Source of the DNA: Mycobacterium sp. IS-1742
Lineage (GTDB): Bacteria > Actinomycetota > Actinomycetes > Mycobacteriales > Mycobacteriaceae
NCBI RefSeq assembly: GCF_001500125.1
Contig: NZ_LQIV01000034.1
Span: 248,001 to 312,000, forward strand
Reading direction: 5' to 3'
Length of the DNA: 64,000 nt
How positions within the stretch are numbered: the stretch's first letter is position 1; the number at the start of each line of letters is the position of its first letter. Made by a program: the position numbers and the translations under genes. The notes under the pieces were generated by a model. The model saw only the letters and a program-made list of their open reading frames with translations, was not told where the DNA came from and searched no databases. This document shows, one piece after another, positions 44,454-53,057 of the stretch.

Positions 44454-44507
44454 CGGACCGTCGGCGTTCGAGGGGTTGCCGACGCCCCGCTGTTTATTGT
44501 TCTTCGA

Positions 44508-45071
44508 ATGGGTACGGACCGAACGCGCAACGCCCCGCAGACGCGCGCCGACATCCTCGCCGCGGCCAGGCGGCGCTTCGGTTCCGACGGCTACCAGGGC
44601 ACCACGCTGCGTGCGGTGGCGGCCGACGTGGGCGTGGACCCCGCGCTGATCATCCGGTACTTCGGCAGTAAGCAGGAATTGTTCGCCGAGGCAGCGGAAT
44701 TCAGGATCGACCTGCCAGACCTGACCGCGGTCGCGGCCGATCGGATCGCCGACGTGTTGCTGTCCCGCTTCTTCGCCGTGTGGGAGCAGGACACCACGTT
44801 CCTCGCGCTCCTGCGTGCCTCGATGACCAGTGAATCCGCCGCCGACGCGCTGCGCCACGTGTTCGCCACGCAGGTGGCACCCGCGCTCGCCGCCGTCACC
44901 CCGGACCATCCGGCCCAGCGCGCCGGTCTGATGGGCGCGTTCGTGATCGGCTTGGCCACCACCCGCTATGTGCTCGCCAACCCCGCGGTCGCCGACCTCG
45001 GCCGCGACGACCTGATGCGCTTCGCGCGTCCCGTCATCCACCAACTCCTCCTGGGGCCCGTCTCCGACTGA
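44508..45071 (+). CDS. TetR family transcriptional regulator
   Basis: This 187-residue TetR protein has DNA-binding residues 12-58 with VAADVGVDPALIIRYFGSKQELF. The C-terminal domain is of the common type with a GLATTRYVLANP helix. It lies 80 bases before the type III polyketide synthase on the same strand and could control it, but I see no palindrome to support that. Confidence 0.87.
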   Translation: MGTDRTRNAPQTRADILAAARRRFGSDGYQGTTLRAVAADVGVDPALIIRYFGSKQELFAEAAEFRIDLPDLTAVAADRIADVLLSRFFAVWEQDTTFLALLRASMTSESAADALRHVFATQVAPALAAVTPDHPAQRAGLMGAFVIGLATTRYVLANPAVADLGRDDLMRFARPVIHQLLLGPVSD

Positions 45072-45102
45072 CGCCCTCCCCGACCCGGGCCCGCCTCCGC
45101 AT

Positions 45103-45130
45103 TGAACGGCGTGACGCCGGAACCCGTTGT
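45103..45130 (+). promoter_or_regulatory. Predicted SigL-dependent promoter of the polyketide operon
   Basis: TGAACG at 45103-45108, 16 bases, then CGTTGT at 45125-45130 resembles the sigL promoter of this window (TGAACC-N16-CGTGTC) with the same spacing and the key TGAAC and CGT. Transcription would start near 45137, about 15 bases before the ATG and just ahead of the GGAGGA box. Confidence 0.6.
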
Positions 45131-45151
45131 GGAGGTAGAGGGAGGATCGCC

Positions 45152-46204
45152 ATGAGTGTTGTCGCAGCTGTCCGCGGCGAGGTGCCGCCACATGGCTACA
45201 CCCAGGAAGAGGTGACCGAGGCGCTGCTGGCGATCCCCGGGTACGGCGAGTACGCCGACAACATCCGCGCGTTGCACCGCAGCGCGAAAGTTGCCACCCG
45301 CCATACGGTTCTGCCGCTGGAGGAGTACGCCGGGCTGACCGATTTCGGCCGGGCCAACGACCTCTACATCGAACACGCCGTGGAACTCGGCGCCGCGGCG
45401 CTGACCGGTGCGCTCGACGACGCCTGCCTCGATCCGTCCGACGTCGACCTGATCATGACGACCACGGTCACCGGCATCGCGGTGCCGCCGCTGGACGCCC
45501 GCATCGCCGCCTGCGTCGGCCTGCGTCCCGACGTCCGACGCCTCCCGCTGTTCGGGCTGGGCTGTGTGGCCGGGGCGGCAGGGGTCGCCCGGCTGCACGA
45601 CTACCTGCGCGGGAACCCCGACGCGGTGGCGGTGCTGCTGGCCGTCGAGTTGTGTTCCCTGGTGTCCAAATCGGACCCGTCGATGGCGACGGTGGTGGGC
45701 AGCAGTCTGTTCGGTGACGGGGCTGCGGCGGTGGTCGCGGTCGGCGACCGACGAACCGGCGGCGCATCGGGCCCGGAGATCATCGACTCCCGCAGCCACC
45801 TCTATCCGGACTCGCTGCGGACGATGGGCTGGGACGTCGACGCCAGCGGCTTTCGCCTCGTGCTGTCCCCGGACGTGCCGAAGGTCGTCGAACGCCATCT
45901 CGGCGACGACGTCGCGCGGTTCCTGCACGGCCACGATATGGAGGTCGACGACATCGCCACCTGGGTGAGCCATCCCGGCGGACCCAAGGTGATCGAGGCC
46001 ATCACCGAGACCCTCGGACTCCCCGACGACGCCCTGGAGTTGACGTGGCGCTCGCTGGCCGAGGTCGGCAACCTCTCGTCGGCGTCGGTGCTGCATGTGC
46101 TGCGCGACACCATCGCCAAGCATCCGCCCACGGGCAGTCACGGGCTGATGCTGGCGATGGGGCCGGGCTTCTGCTCCGAACTCGTGCTGCTGCGCTGGCG
46201 CTGA
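45152..46204 (+). CDS. Type III polyketide synthase (chalcone synthase-like)
   Basis: This 350-residue enzyme has the Cys-His-Asn triad of type III polyketide synthases: Cys 138 in LFGLGCVAGAAG, His 274 in WVSHPGGPKV, Asn 307 in EVGNLSSAS. It extends an acyl-CoA starter with malonyl-CoA and cyclises it to a pyrone or resorcinol; mycobacterial relatives (Pks10, Pks11, Pks18) use long acyl starters. GGGAGGA lies five bases before the ATG. The two genes behind it suggest the product is methylated and hydroxylated. Confidence 0.93.
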   Translation: MSVVAAVRGEVPPHGYTQEEVTEALLAIPGYGEYADNIRALHRSAKVATRHTVLPLEEYAGLTDFGRANDLYIEHAVELGAAALTGALDDACLDPSDVDLIMTTTVTGIAVPPLDARIAACVGLRPDVRRLPLFGLGCVAGAAGVARLHDYLRGNPDAVAVLLAVELCSLVSKSDPSMATVVGSSLFGDGAAAVVAVGDRRTGGASGPEIIDSRSHLYPDSLRTMGWDVDASGFRLVLSPDVPKVVERHLGDDVARFLHGHDMEVDDIATWVSHPGGPKVIEAITETLGLPDDALELTWRSLAEVGNLSSASVLHVLRDTIAKHPPTGSHGLMLAMGPGFCSELVLLRWR

Positions 46205-46207
46205 GCC

Positions 46208-46717
46208 ATGGTCTGGTATGTGCTGCTGATCGCCGCGGTCGCCGTCGAGCGGCTGGCCGAACTCGTTGTCGCCGAACGCAATCGGCGCTGGAGTCGACAG
46301 CGCGGCGGGGTGGAGTACGGGGGAGGGCACTATCCGGTGATGGTGGTGCTGCACACCGGTCTGCTCGCCGGGTGCCTGCTGGAGGTGACCGCACTGCACC
46401 GGCCCTTCACCCCGGCGCTCGGACTCCCGATGCTCGCGCTGGTGGTCGTCGCGCAGGCCCTGCGGTGGTGGTGTATCACCACCCTCGGCCACCAGTGGAA
46501 CACCAGGGTCATCGTGGTTCCCGGCGCGTCGCGGGTCACCGGCGGCCCGTACCGGCTGATCCCACATCCCAACTACGTCGCAGTGGTCGTCGAGGGTGTC
46601 GCGCTGCCCCTGGTGCACGGCGCCTGGATCACCGCGATCGTGTTCACCGTCCTCAACGCCGTGCTGTTGCGGACCCGCGTCCAGGTCGAGAACGCCGCGC
46701 TCGAGGGGTTGCGGTGA
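46208..46717 (+). CDS. Isoprenylcysteine carboxyl methyltransferase-like protein
   Basis: This 169-residue membrane protein has four or five hydrophobic segments and the C-terminal SAM-binding pattern of the ICMT family, GPYRLIPHPNYVAVVVEG, with Glu. In Streptomyces SrsB, a homologue in a type III polyketide operon, methylates the phenolic hydroxyl of alkylresorcinols. M. tuberculosis Rv1139c is a likely counterpart. It starts three bases after the synthase and overlaps the next start (GTGA). Confidence 0.85.
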   Translation: MVWYVLLIAAVAVERLAELVVAERNRRWSRQRGGVEYGGGHYPVMVVLHTGLLAGCLLEVTALHRPFTPALGLPMLALVVVAQALRWWCITTLGHQWNTRVIVVPGASRVTGGPYRLIPHPNYVAVVVEGVALPLVHGAWITAIVFTVLNAVLLRTRVQVENAALEGLR

Positions 46718-47730
46718 TCGACCTGCTCGTCGCGGGCGGCGGGCCGGCCGGGCTGGCCACCGCGGTGCACGGCGCACGGGCCGGACTCGACGTCGTCGTC
46801 GTCGAGCGCCGCCCCGGCACGCTGGACAAGGCCTGCGGGGAAGGCATGATGCCGCACACCGTCGCGCATCTGGACCGCCTTGGCGTGGCGCCGCCGGGGA
46901 TGCCGCTGCGCGGGATCGCCTACCTCGACGGGGACCGGCGCGTCGAGGCGGCGTTCCGGACCGGACCCGGGTGTGGGGTGCGACGCACCGTGCTGCACGC
47001 CGCGCTGCAGGACGCCGCCCGGTCGGCGGGGGTGCGGATCGTCGGCGGCGACGCCGGTGACATCAGCCAGGACGCGGTGTCGGTGCGGGCGGGCGAGTTC
47101 CGGGCCAGGTATCTCGCGGCCGCCGACGGCCTGCACTCACCGATCCGACGGGCGCTCGATTTGGACCAGCCCAGCCGCGGTGCGCGCCGGTGGGGGATCC
47201 GCAGGCACATCCACACCGCACCGTGGAACGATCACGTCGAAGTCCACTGGGGTGCGCACAGCGAGGCCTACGTGACGCCGGTGGCCGACGACTGCGTCGG
47301 GATCGCGATCCTCAGCTCGTCACGCGGCGGATTCGACCGGCATCTCGCGGAGTTCCCCGCGCTCGCCGAACGGGTCCGCGGCCACGACCACGGGCCGGAC
47401 CGCGCGGCGGGTCCGCTGCGGCAGAGAGCCCGAAGCCGCACCGCCGGACGGGTGTTGCTCGTCGGGGACGCCGCCGGGTACGTCGACGCGCTCACGGGAG
47501 AGGGCATCGGGCTGGCGTTCGGCGCGGCGGAGCTGCTCGTGAAGTGCGTTGTGGCAGAACGCGTCGACGACTACGACCGTCGGTGGCGCGCGCTGACCCG
47601 CCGTTACCGGCTGCTGACCGAGGGTCTGGTCCGGGCCGGGTCGACTCCGTCCATCCGGCCACGCATCGTGCCCGCCGCCCGGGCACTGCCCGGCGTGTTC
47701 GCCGGCGTCGTGAACCGACTCGCGGCCTGA
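46714..47730 (+). CDS. FAD-dependent oxidoreductase/hydroxylase
   Basis: This 338-residue flavoprotein has IDLLVAGGGPAGLATAVHGA at the N terminus and the class A monooxygenase motif LLVGDAAGYVDALTGEGIGLA near residue 245. It is close to geranylgeranyl reductase-like and phenol hydroxylase-like proteins. In srsABC the third gene hydroxylates the resorcinol ring toward a quinone, a plausible role here. M. tuberculosis Rv1138c is a likely counterpart. The frame is open from 46045; GTG 46714 is right. Confidence 0.87.
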   Translation: MIDLLVAGGGPAGLATAVHGARAGLDVVVVERRPGTLDKACGEGMMPHTVAHLDRLGVAPPGMPLRGIAYLDGDRRVEAAFRTGPGCGVRRTVLHAALQDAARSAGVRIVGGDAGDISQDAVSVRAGEFRARYLAAADGLHSPIRRALDLDQPSRGARRWGIRRHIHTAPWNDHVEVHWGAHSEAYVTPVADDCVGIAILSSSRGGFDRHLAEFPALAERVRGHDHGPDRAAGPLRQRARSRTAGRVLLVGDAAGYVDALTGEGIGLAFGAAELLVKCVVAERVDDYDRRWRALTRRYRLLTEGLVRAGSTPSIRPRIVPAARALPGVFAGVVNRLAA

Positions 47731-47737
47731 CGCCCGC

Positions 47738-48610
47738 TCAGCCCCGCAGGGTCTCGATGATCGCGCTGAAGTCCTTGTCGGCGTGCTCGGTCGCGAACTG
47801 TGCGTAGAGCTCGGCGGCGTGGCTGCCCAGCGGTGCGGACGCACCCGTCGACGACACCGCGGCCATGGCCAGGCCGAGGTCCTTGTTCATCAGCGCCGTC
47901 GCGAATCCCGGCGTGAAGTCGTTGTTCGCCGGCGAGGCCGGAACCGGTCCCGGCACAGGGCAGTTCGTGTGCACCGCCCAGCAGTTGCCGGTCGCGCCGG
48001 TGATCACGTCGAACAGCGACTGCGCCGACAGGCCGAGCTTCTCGGCCAGGACGAACGCCTCACCGATGGCGATCTGCTGGACGGCGAGCACCATGTTGTT
48101 GCACAGTTTGGCGGCCTGGCCGGTGCCCGACGCACCGCAGTGAACGACCTTGCCCGCCATGGGGTCCAGCACCGGGCGGGCACGCTCGACGGCCTCGTCG
48201 TCACCACCGACCATGAACGCCAGCGTTCCCGCCGTGGCGCCCTTGACGCCGCCGGAGACCGGGGCGTCGAGCTGGGCGAACCCCTTCGCGGTGGCGGCGG
48301 CGTTGATCTCGCGTGCGTCGTCGACCGAGATGGTGGAGGTGTCGATGAACAGCGTGCCCGCCGCCACCGAGGGCAGCACCTCGTCGTACACGCTCTTCAC
48401 GATCGCGCCGTTGGGCAGCGAGGTGATCACCACCTCGGCGCCGGCCACCGCGTCGGTGCCGCTGTCGAACGTGGCGATGCCGTTGTCCTCCGCGGCGGCG
48501 CGAAGCGCGGGCACCGGATCGAAACCCTGCACGGTGTGACCGGCCTTGGCCAGGTTGGCCGCCATCGGCCCGCCCATGTGGCCCAGCCCGAAGAACGCAA
48601 TCGTCGTCAC
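47738..48610 (-). CDS. mmsB: 3-Hydroxyisobutyrate dehydrogenase
   Basis: This 290-residue NAD-dependent enzyme oxidises 3-hydroxyisobutyrate to methylmalonate semialdehyde in valine breakdown. FFGLGHMGGPMAANLAKAGH is the nucleotide fold, DAPVSGGVKGATAGTL holds the substrate loop, and the catalytic Lys lies in GQAAKLCNNMVLA. GTG 48610 has GGAGG in front. It is the last gene of the mmsA-fadE9-mmsB operon (Rv0751c counterpart). Confidence 0.93.
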   Translation of the reverse strand: MTTIAFFGLGHMGGPMAANLAKAGHTVQGFDPVPALRAAAEDNGIATFDSGTDAVAGAEVVITSLPNGAIVKSVYDEVLPSVAAGTLFIDTSTISVDDAREINAAATAKGFAQLDAPVSGGVKGATAGTLAFMVGGDDEAVERARPVLDPMAGKVVHCGASGTGQAAKLCNNMVLAVQQIAIGEAFVLAEKLGLSAQSLFDVITGATGNCWAVHTNCPVPGPVPASPANNDFTPGFATALMNKDLGLAMAAVSSTGASAPLGSHAAELYAQFATEHADKDFSAIIETLRG

Positions 48611-48623
48611 TGTGTCATCCTCC

Positions 48624-49790
48624 CTATGCCGATGCCCGCGCCCGGGCCGCTGCCGCTCGCCCGATGACGACCCGCATGATCTCATTGCTGCCCTCGAGGA
48701 TTCGATGCACGCGAAGATCGCGGACGATCTTCTCCACGCCGTACTCCTTCAGGTAGCCGTAGCCGCCGTGCAGCTGCAGTGCCTGATCGGCCACCTCGTA
48801 GCAGGCGTCGGTGACGTAGCGCTTGGCCATCGCGCACAACTCCACCTTGTCGGGGTGGTTCTCGTCGAGCGCGGATGCGGCCCGCCACAACATCAGCCGT
48901 GACGTCTGCAGGGCGGTGGCCATGTCGGCGAGGGTGAACCGAATGGTCGGTTCGTCGAGCAGGCTGCCGCCGAAGGCCTGACGGTCGGCCAGATAGGCCG
49001 CCGCCTTCTCGTAGGCCGTCTGCGCGCCGCCCAGCGAGCAGGCCGCGATGTTGAGACGCCCGCCGTTGAGCCCGTTCATCGCGATCCCGAATCCGCTGCC
49101 CTCGGCCTCGGTGCCGCCGAGCATGTTCTCGGCGGGCACCCGGGCGCCCTCGAACACGACCTGCGCCGTGGGCTGGGCGTTCCAGCCCATCTTCTGTTCC
49201 TGCGCGCCGAAACTGACACCGGGGGTGTCCTTTTCGACCACGAACGCCGAGATGCCGCGCGGTCCTTCGCTGCCGGTGCGGGCCATCACCACGTACACGT
49301 CGGAACTGCCCGCGCCGGAGATGAACTGCTTCACCCCGTCGAGGACGTAATGGTCACCCTCGCGGACGGCCCTGGTGCGCAACGCACTGGCATCCGACCC
49401 CGCCCCCGGTTCGGTGAGGCAGTAGCTCGCGATGGCCTCCATCGACGCCAGCCGCGGCACCCACGCCTTGCGTTGTTCCTCCGAGCCGTAGGTGTCCACC
49501 ATCCACGCGCACATGTTGTGGATCGACAGGAACGCCGCGATGGCCGGATCGGCGGCGGACAGCTGCTCGAAGATGCGCACCGCATCCACGCGCCGCAGCC
49601 CGCTGCCACCGACGTCCTCCCGGCAGTAGATCGCCGCCATGCCGAGTTCGGCCGCCTCCCGCAGCACATCGGTGGGGAAGTGGTGGCTCTCATCCCATTC
49701 CGACGCGTACGGGGCCAGGCGTTTCTCGGCGAACGCGGCCGCCGTCTCGGCGATCACCCGCTCGTCGTCGTCGAGACCGAAGTAGTCCAT
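48624..49790 (-). CDS. fadE9: Acyl-CoA dehydrogenase, probable isobutyryl-CoA type
   Basis: This 388-residue flavoprotein has CLTEPGAGSDASALRTRA, here in part, the FAD-binding YVITGAG-like segment and the C-terminal RILEGSNEIMRVVIGR. Its place between mmsA and mmsB points to isobutyryl-CoA as substrate (Rv0752c counterpart). Start is ATG 49790 or the GTG just before it, four to seven bases after the mmsA stop. Confidence 0.92.
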   Translation of the reverse strand: MDYFGLDDDERVIAETAAAFAEKRLAPYASEWDESHHFPTDVLREAAELGMAAIYCREDVGGSGLRRVDAVRIFEQLSAADPAIAAFLSIHNMCAWMVDTYGSEEQRKAWVPRLASMEAIASYCLTEPGAGSDASALRTRAVREGDHYVLDGVKQFISGAGSSDVYVVMARTGSEGPRGISAFVVEKDTPGVSFGAQEQKMGWNAQPTAQVVFEGARVPAENMLGGTEAEGSGFGIAMNGLNGGRLNIAACSLGGAQTAYEKAAAYLADRQAFGGSLLDEPTIRFTLADMATALQTSRLMLWRAASALDENHPDKVELCAMAKRYVTDACYEVADQALQLHGGYGYLKEYGVEKIVRDLRVHRILEGSNEIMRVVIGRAAAARARASA

Positions 49791-49796
49791 CACCGA

Positions 49797-51317
49797 TTAC
49801 TTCATGGTCGGGATGACGAACTCGGCGCCATCCTTGATGCCCGACGGCCAGCGCTGCGTGACGGTCTTGGTCTTGGTGTAGAACAGGATCGAGTGCGGCC
49901 CGTGCTGGTTGAGGTCGCCGAAGCCGGAGCGCTTCCAGCCGCCGAAGGTGTGGTAGGACACCGGCACCGGGATCGGGACGTTGACGCCGACCATGCCGAC
50001 CTGGACCTTGGCGACGAAGTCGCGTGCGGTGTCGCCGTCGCGGGTGAAGATCGCCACGCCGTTGCCGTACTCGTGCTCGGTGGGCAGGCGCAACGCCTCC
50101 TCGTAGGTGTCGGCGCGCACGATGCACAGCACCGGGCCGAAGATCTCGTCGGTGTAGATCGACATGTCCGGGGTGACGTGGTCGAACAGCGTGGGGCCGA
50201 TGAAGTAGCCGCCCTCGAGGCTGTCGTCGCCGAACTGCATCTCGTCGCTGGCACGTTCGCGCCCGTCGACGACGGCTTCGGCGCCGGCCTCGACACCCTG
50301 GGTGATGTAGTCGCGGACCCGGTGGAGCGCGGCCTCGGTGACCAGGGGGCCGTAGTCGGCCTTCGGGTCGAGGCTGTGGCCGACGCGCAGGTTGTTCACC
50401 CGCTCGACCAGCCGGTTGCGCAGCCGGTCCGCGGTCTCCTTGCCGACGGGCACCGCGACGCTGATCGCCATGCAGCGTTCACCGGCGCTGCCGTAGCCGG
50501 CACCGATCAGCGCGTCGACGGCCTGGTCGAGATCGGCGTCGGGCATCACGATCATGTGGTTCTTCGCGCCGCCGAAGCACTGCGCGCGCTTCCCGTTGGC
50601 GGTGGCGCCCGCGTAGATGTACTGGGCGATGTCGGAGCTGCCGACGAAGCCGACGGCCTGGATGACCGGATGCTCGAGGATCGCGTCGACGGCCTCCTTG
50701 TCGCCGTGCACGACCTGGAACACGCCCGCGGGCAGACCGGCCTCGATGAACAGTTCGGCCAGGCGCACCGGCACCGAGGGATCGCGCTCGGACGGCTTGA
50801 GGATGAACGCGTTACCGCAGGCCAGCGCGGGGCCCGCCTTCCACAGCGGGATCATCGCCGGGAAGTTGAACGGGGTGATGCCCGCGACCACGCCGAGCGG
50901 CTGGCGCATCGAGTAGACGTCGATGCCGGTGCCCGCGCCCTCGGTGTACTCACCCTTGATCAGGTGCGGGATGCCGATCGCGAACTCGATGACCTCGATG
51001 CCGCGCTGGATGTCGCCCTTGGCGTCGGGCACGGTCTTGCCGTGTTCGATGGACAGCAGCTCGGCCAGTTCCTCGATGTTCTGGTTCACCAGCTCGATGA
51101 AGCGCATCATCACGCGGGCGCGGCGCTGCGGGTTCCAGGCGGCCCACTCTTTCTGGGCCTCGGCGGCGCCCGCGACCGCGGCGTCGACGTCGGCGCGCGA
51201 GCCGAGTAGGACCTTGGCCTGCACCGCCCCGGTGCTCGGGTTCATCACGTCCGCCGTGCGGGTCGATTCGCCTGCGGTGCGCTTGCCGTTGATGAAGTGC
51301 TGGATCTGGTTGGTCAT
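49797..51317 (-). CDS. mmsA: Methylmalonate-semialdehyde dehydrogenase (CoA-acylating)
   Basis: MmsA (506 residues) converts methylmalonate semialdehyde to propionyl-CoA with NAD and CoA. GITPFNFPAMIPLWKAGPAL is the family NAD-site signature and GYGSAGERCMAIS holds the catalytic Cys 282. It heads the operon and has a promoter with a palindromic operator in front. Counterpart of Rv0753c. Confidence 0.95.
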   Translation of the reverse strand: MTNQIQHFINGKRTAGESTRTADVMNPSTGAVQAKVLLGSRADVDAAVAGAAEAQKEWAAWNPQRRARVMMRFIELVNQNIEELAELLSIEHGKTVPDAKGDIQRGIEVIEFAIGIPHLIKGEYTEGAGTGIDVYSMRQPLGVVAGITPFNFPAMIPLWKAGPALACGNAFILKPSERDPSVPVRLAELFIEAGLPAGVFQVVHGDKEAVDAILEHPVIQAVGFVGSSDIAQYIYAGATANGKRAQCFGGAKNHMIVMPDADLDQAVDALIGAGYGSAGERCMAISVAVPVGKETADRLRNRLVERVNNLRVGHSLDPKADYGPLVTEAALHRVRDYITQGVEAGAEAVVDGRERASDEMQFGDDSLEGGYFIGPTLFDHVTPDMSIYTDEIFGPVLCIVRADTYEEALRLPTEHEYGNGVAIFTRDGDTARDFVAKVQVGMVGVNVPIPVPVSYHTFGGWKRSGFGDLNQHGPHSILFYTKTKTVTQRWPSGIKDGAEFVIPTMK

Positions 51318-51338
51318 GAGAAAGCCCCTCGCTCGAGA

Positions 51339-51377
51339 TACTAGGACATCCTAGTAACTGGTCGGGGTCGTTGACAA
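51339..51377 (-). promoter_or_regulatory. Promoter and palindromic operator of the mmsA operon
   Basis: TACTAGGA-CA-TCCTAGTA forms a perfect 18-base palindrome at 51339-51356, 22 bases before mmsA. On the gene strand TTGTCA (51372-51377) and TAGGAT (51348-51353) are 18 bases apart and make a fair promoter, so the -10 box is inside the palindrome. A repressor there would block transcription directly. The regulator is not in the window. Confidence 0.75.
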
Positions 51378-51421
51378 GGGGCTGGCGGGTCTTGACGCCG
51401 AGACTGCCCGGACGCGCTCTG

Positions 51422-52027
51422 TCAGCAGTCTCGGCGCAGGGTGTCGACGTACGCGCGGCACGCGTCCCACGTCGGCAGCAGACCGGCCTCGCGGGCCTGG
51501 TCGAGGGTGGGCGCGGCGGCGTCGCGATCGGAGAGCACCGGCTCACCGTCGAACGGCCAGTCGATGCCCAGCGCCGGGTCGGTCGGCAGCACGGTGTGCT
51601 CACGGGCCGGGTCGTAACCCGTCGAGCACAGGTACATCACCGTCGAATCATCCTGCAGCGCAAGGAAAGCGTGTCCCAGACCCTCGGACAGGTAGATCGT
51701 GCGGCGGTCGCGGTCGTCGAGCAGGACGGCATCCCACTCCCCGAACGTCGGCGAGCCCACCCGGATGTCGACGGCCACGTCGTACACCGCGCCGCGCACG
51801 CAGGTCACGTACTTGGCCTGCCCGGGCGGCACCGCCGCGAAGTGCAACCCCCGCAGGACCCCGGCCCGCGACACCGAACAGTTGGCCTGCCGGAGGTCGA
51901 GGCGGTGGCCGGCGAACCCGCTGAACTCCCGGTCGGTGAACCACTCGAAGAACGACCCGCGCGCATCGGCGTGCACCGTGGGGGTGATCTCCCAGGCGCC
52001 GGGCACCGTCAACTCCCGGGCGGTCAC
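51422..52027 (-). CDS. rmlC: dTDP-4-dehydrorhamnose 3,5-epimerase
   Basis: RmlC (201 residues) makes dTDP-4-keto-L-rhamnose for the arabinogalactan linker. RGSFFEWFTDREF, the catalytic His 62 in LRGLHFA and the later cupin strands are present. The GTG at 52027 overlaps the rmlB stop; the frame is open further upstream within rmlB, but the RmlC fold starts here. About 104 bases separate its end from mmsA. Confidence 0.93.
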   Translation of the reverse strand: MTARELTVPGAWEITPTVHADARGSFFEWFTDREFSGFAGHRLDLRQANCSVSRAGVLRGLHFAAVPPGQAKYVTCVRGAVYDVAVDIRVGSPTFGEWDAVLLDDRDRRTIYLSEGLGHAFLALQDDSTVMYLCSTGYDPAREHTVLPTDPALGIDWPFDGEPVLSDRDAAAPTLDQAREAGLLPTWDACRAYVDTLRRDC

Positions 52028-53031
52028 TGGCCGCGCTCCTCGTAGGCCGCTTCGGCCGCGTCCTTGAGCGGACGCCACCACGCCTCGTTGTCCCGATACC
52101 ACTGCACCGTCGCGCGCAGCCCTGCTTCGAAGTCGAGATGAGCCGGCTTCCAACCCAATTCGTTGTAGAGCGTCGACGGGTCGATGGCGTAGCGCAGATC
52201 GTGGCCGGCCCGGTCGGTGACGTGGTCGAAGTCGTCGGGATCGCGGCCCATGATCCGCAGCAGCGCGCGCAGCACCGTGAGGTTGTCCCGCTCGCCCTCG
52301 GCGCCGATCAGATAGGTCCGGCCCGCGACGCCGTCGCGCAGGATCCGCCACACCGCGCTGTTGTGGTCGTCGACGTGGATCCAGTCGCGCACGTTGGCGC
52401 CGGCGCCGTAGAGCTTGGGCCGTCGCCCGGTCAGCACATTGGTGATCTGGCGGGGGATGAACTTCTCCACATGCTGATACGGCCCGTAGTTGTTGGAGCA
52501 GTTCGAGATCGTCGCGCGCACGCCGTAGGACCGCACCCACGCCCGCACCAGCAGGTCGGCGGCGGCCTTGGTCGACGAGTACGGACTCGACGGGTTGTAC
52601 GGCGTCGACTCGGTGAACCGCCGCGCATCGTCGAGGGGCAGGTCGCCGTAGACCTCGTCGGTGGACACGTGATGCAGGCGGACACCGGCGCGGCGCACCG
52701 CCTCGAGCACCGTGTAGGTGCCGACGACGTTGGTCTGCACGAACGGACCCGGGTCGGCCAGTGCGTTGTCGACGTGGGTCTCGGCGGCGAAGTGCACGAC
52801 GGCGTCGGTCGCGGGGTCGAGATCGGCGACCAGCGTGTCGACCAGTCCGGCGTCGGCCACGTCGCCCTCGACCAGCCGGATCCGATCGGCCACCGGCGCC
52901 AGCGACTCGCGGCTGCCCGCGTAGGTCAGCGCGTCGAGCACCGTCACCGCGCAGTCCGGATGCTCGCGCACGGTGGCGTGGACGAAGTTCGCGCCGATGA
53001 ACCCGGCACCGCCGGTGATCAGCAACCGCAT
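52024..53031 (-). CDS. rmlB: dTDP-glucose 4,6-dehydratase
   Basis: RmlB (335 residues) converts dTDP-glucose to dTDP-4-keto-6-deoxyglucose. TGGAGFIGANFV is the NAD fold, STDEVYGD carries the Thr-Asp-Glu catalytic set (124-126), and PYSSTKAAADL supplies Tyr 151 and Lys 155. It is translationally coupled to rmlC. Confidence 0.95.
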   Translation of the reverse strand: MRLLITGGAGFIGANFVHATVREHPDCAVTVLDALTYAGSRESLAPVADRIRLVEGDVADAGLVDTLVADLDPATDAVVHFAAETHVDNALADPGPFVQTNVVGTYTVLEAVRRAGVRLHHVSTDEVYGDLPLDDARRFTESTPYNPSSPYSSTKAAADLLVRAWVRSYGVRATISNCSNNYGPYQHVEKFIPRQITNVLTGRRPKLYGAGANVRDWIHVDDHNSAVWRILRDGVAGRTYLIGAEGERDNLTVLRALLRIMGRDPDDFDHVTDRAGHDLRYAIDPSTLYNELGWKPAHLDFEAGLRATVQWYRDNEAWWRPLKDAAEAAYEERGQ

Positions 53032-53057
53032 GGGGAAACCCTAGCGGCAGCCCCGTG

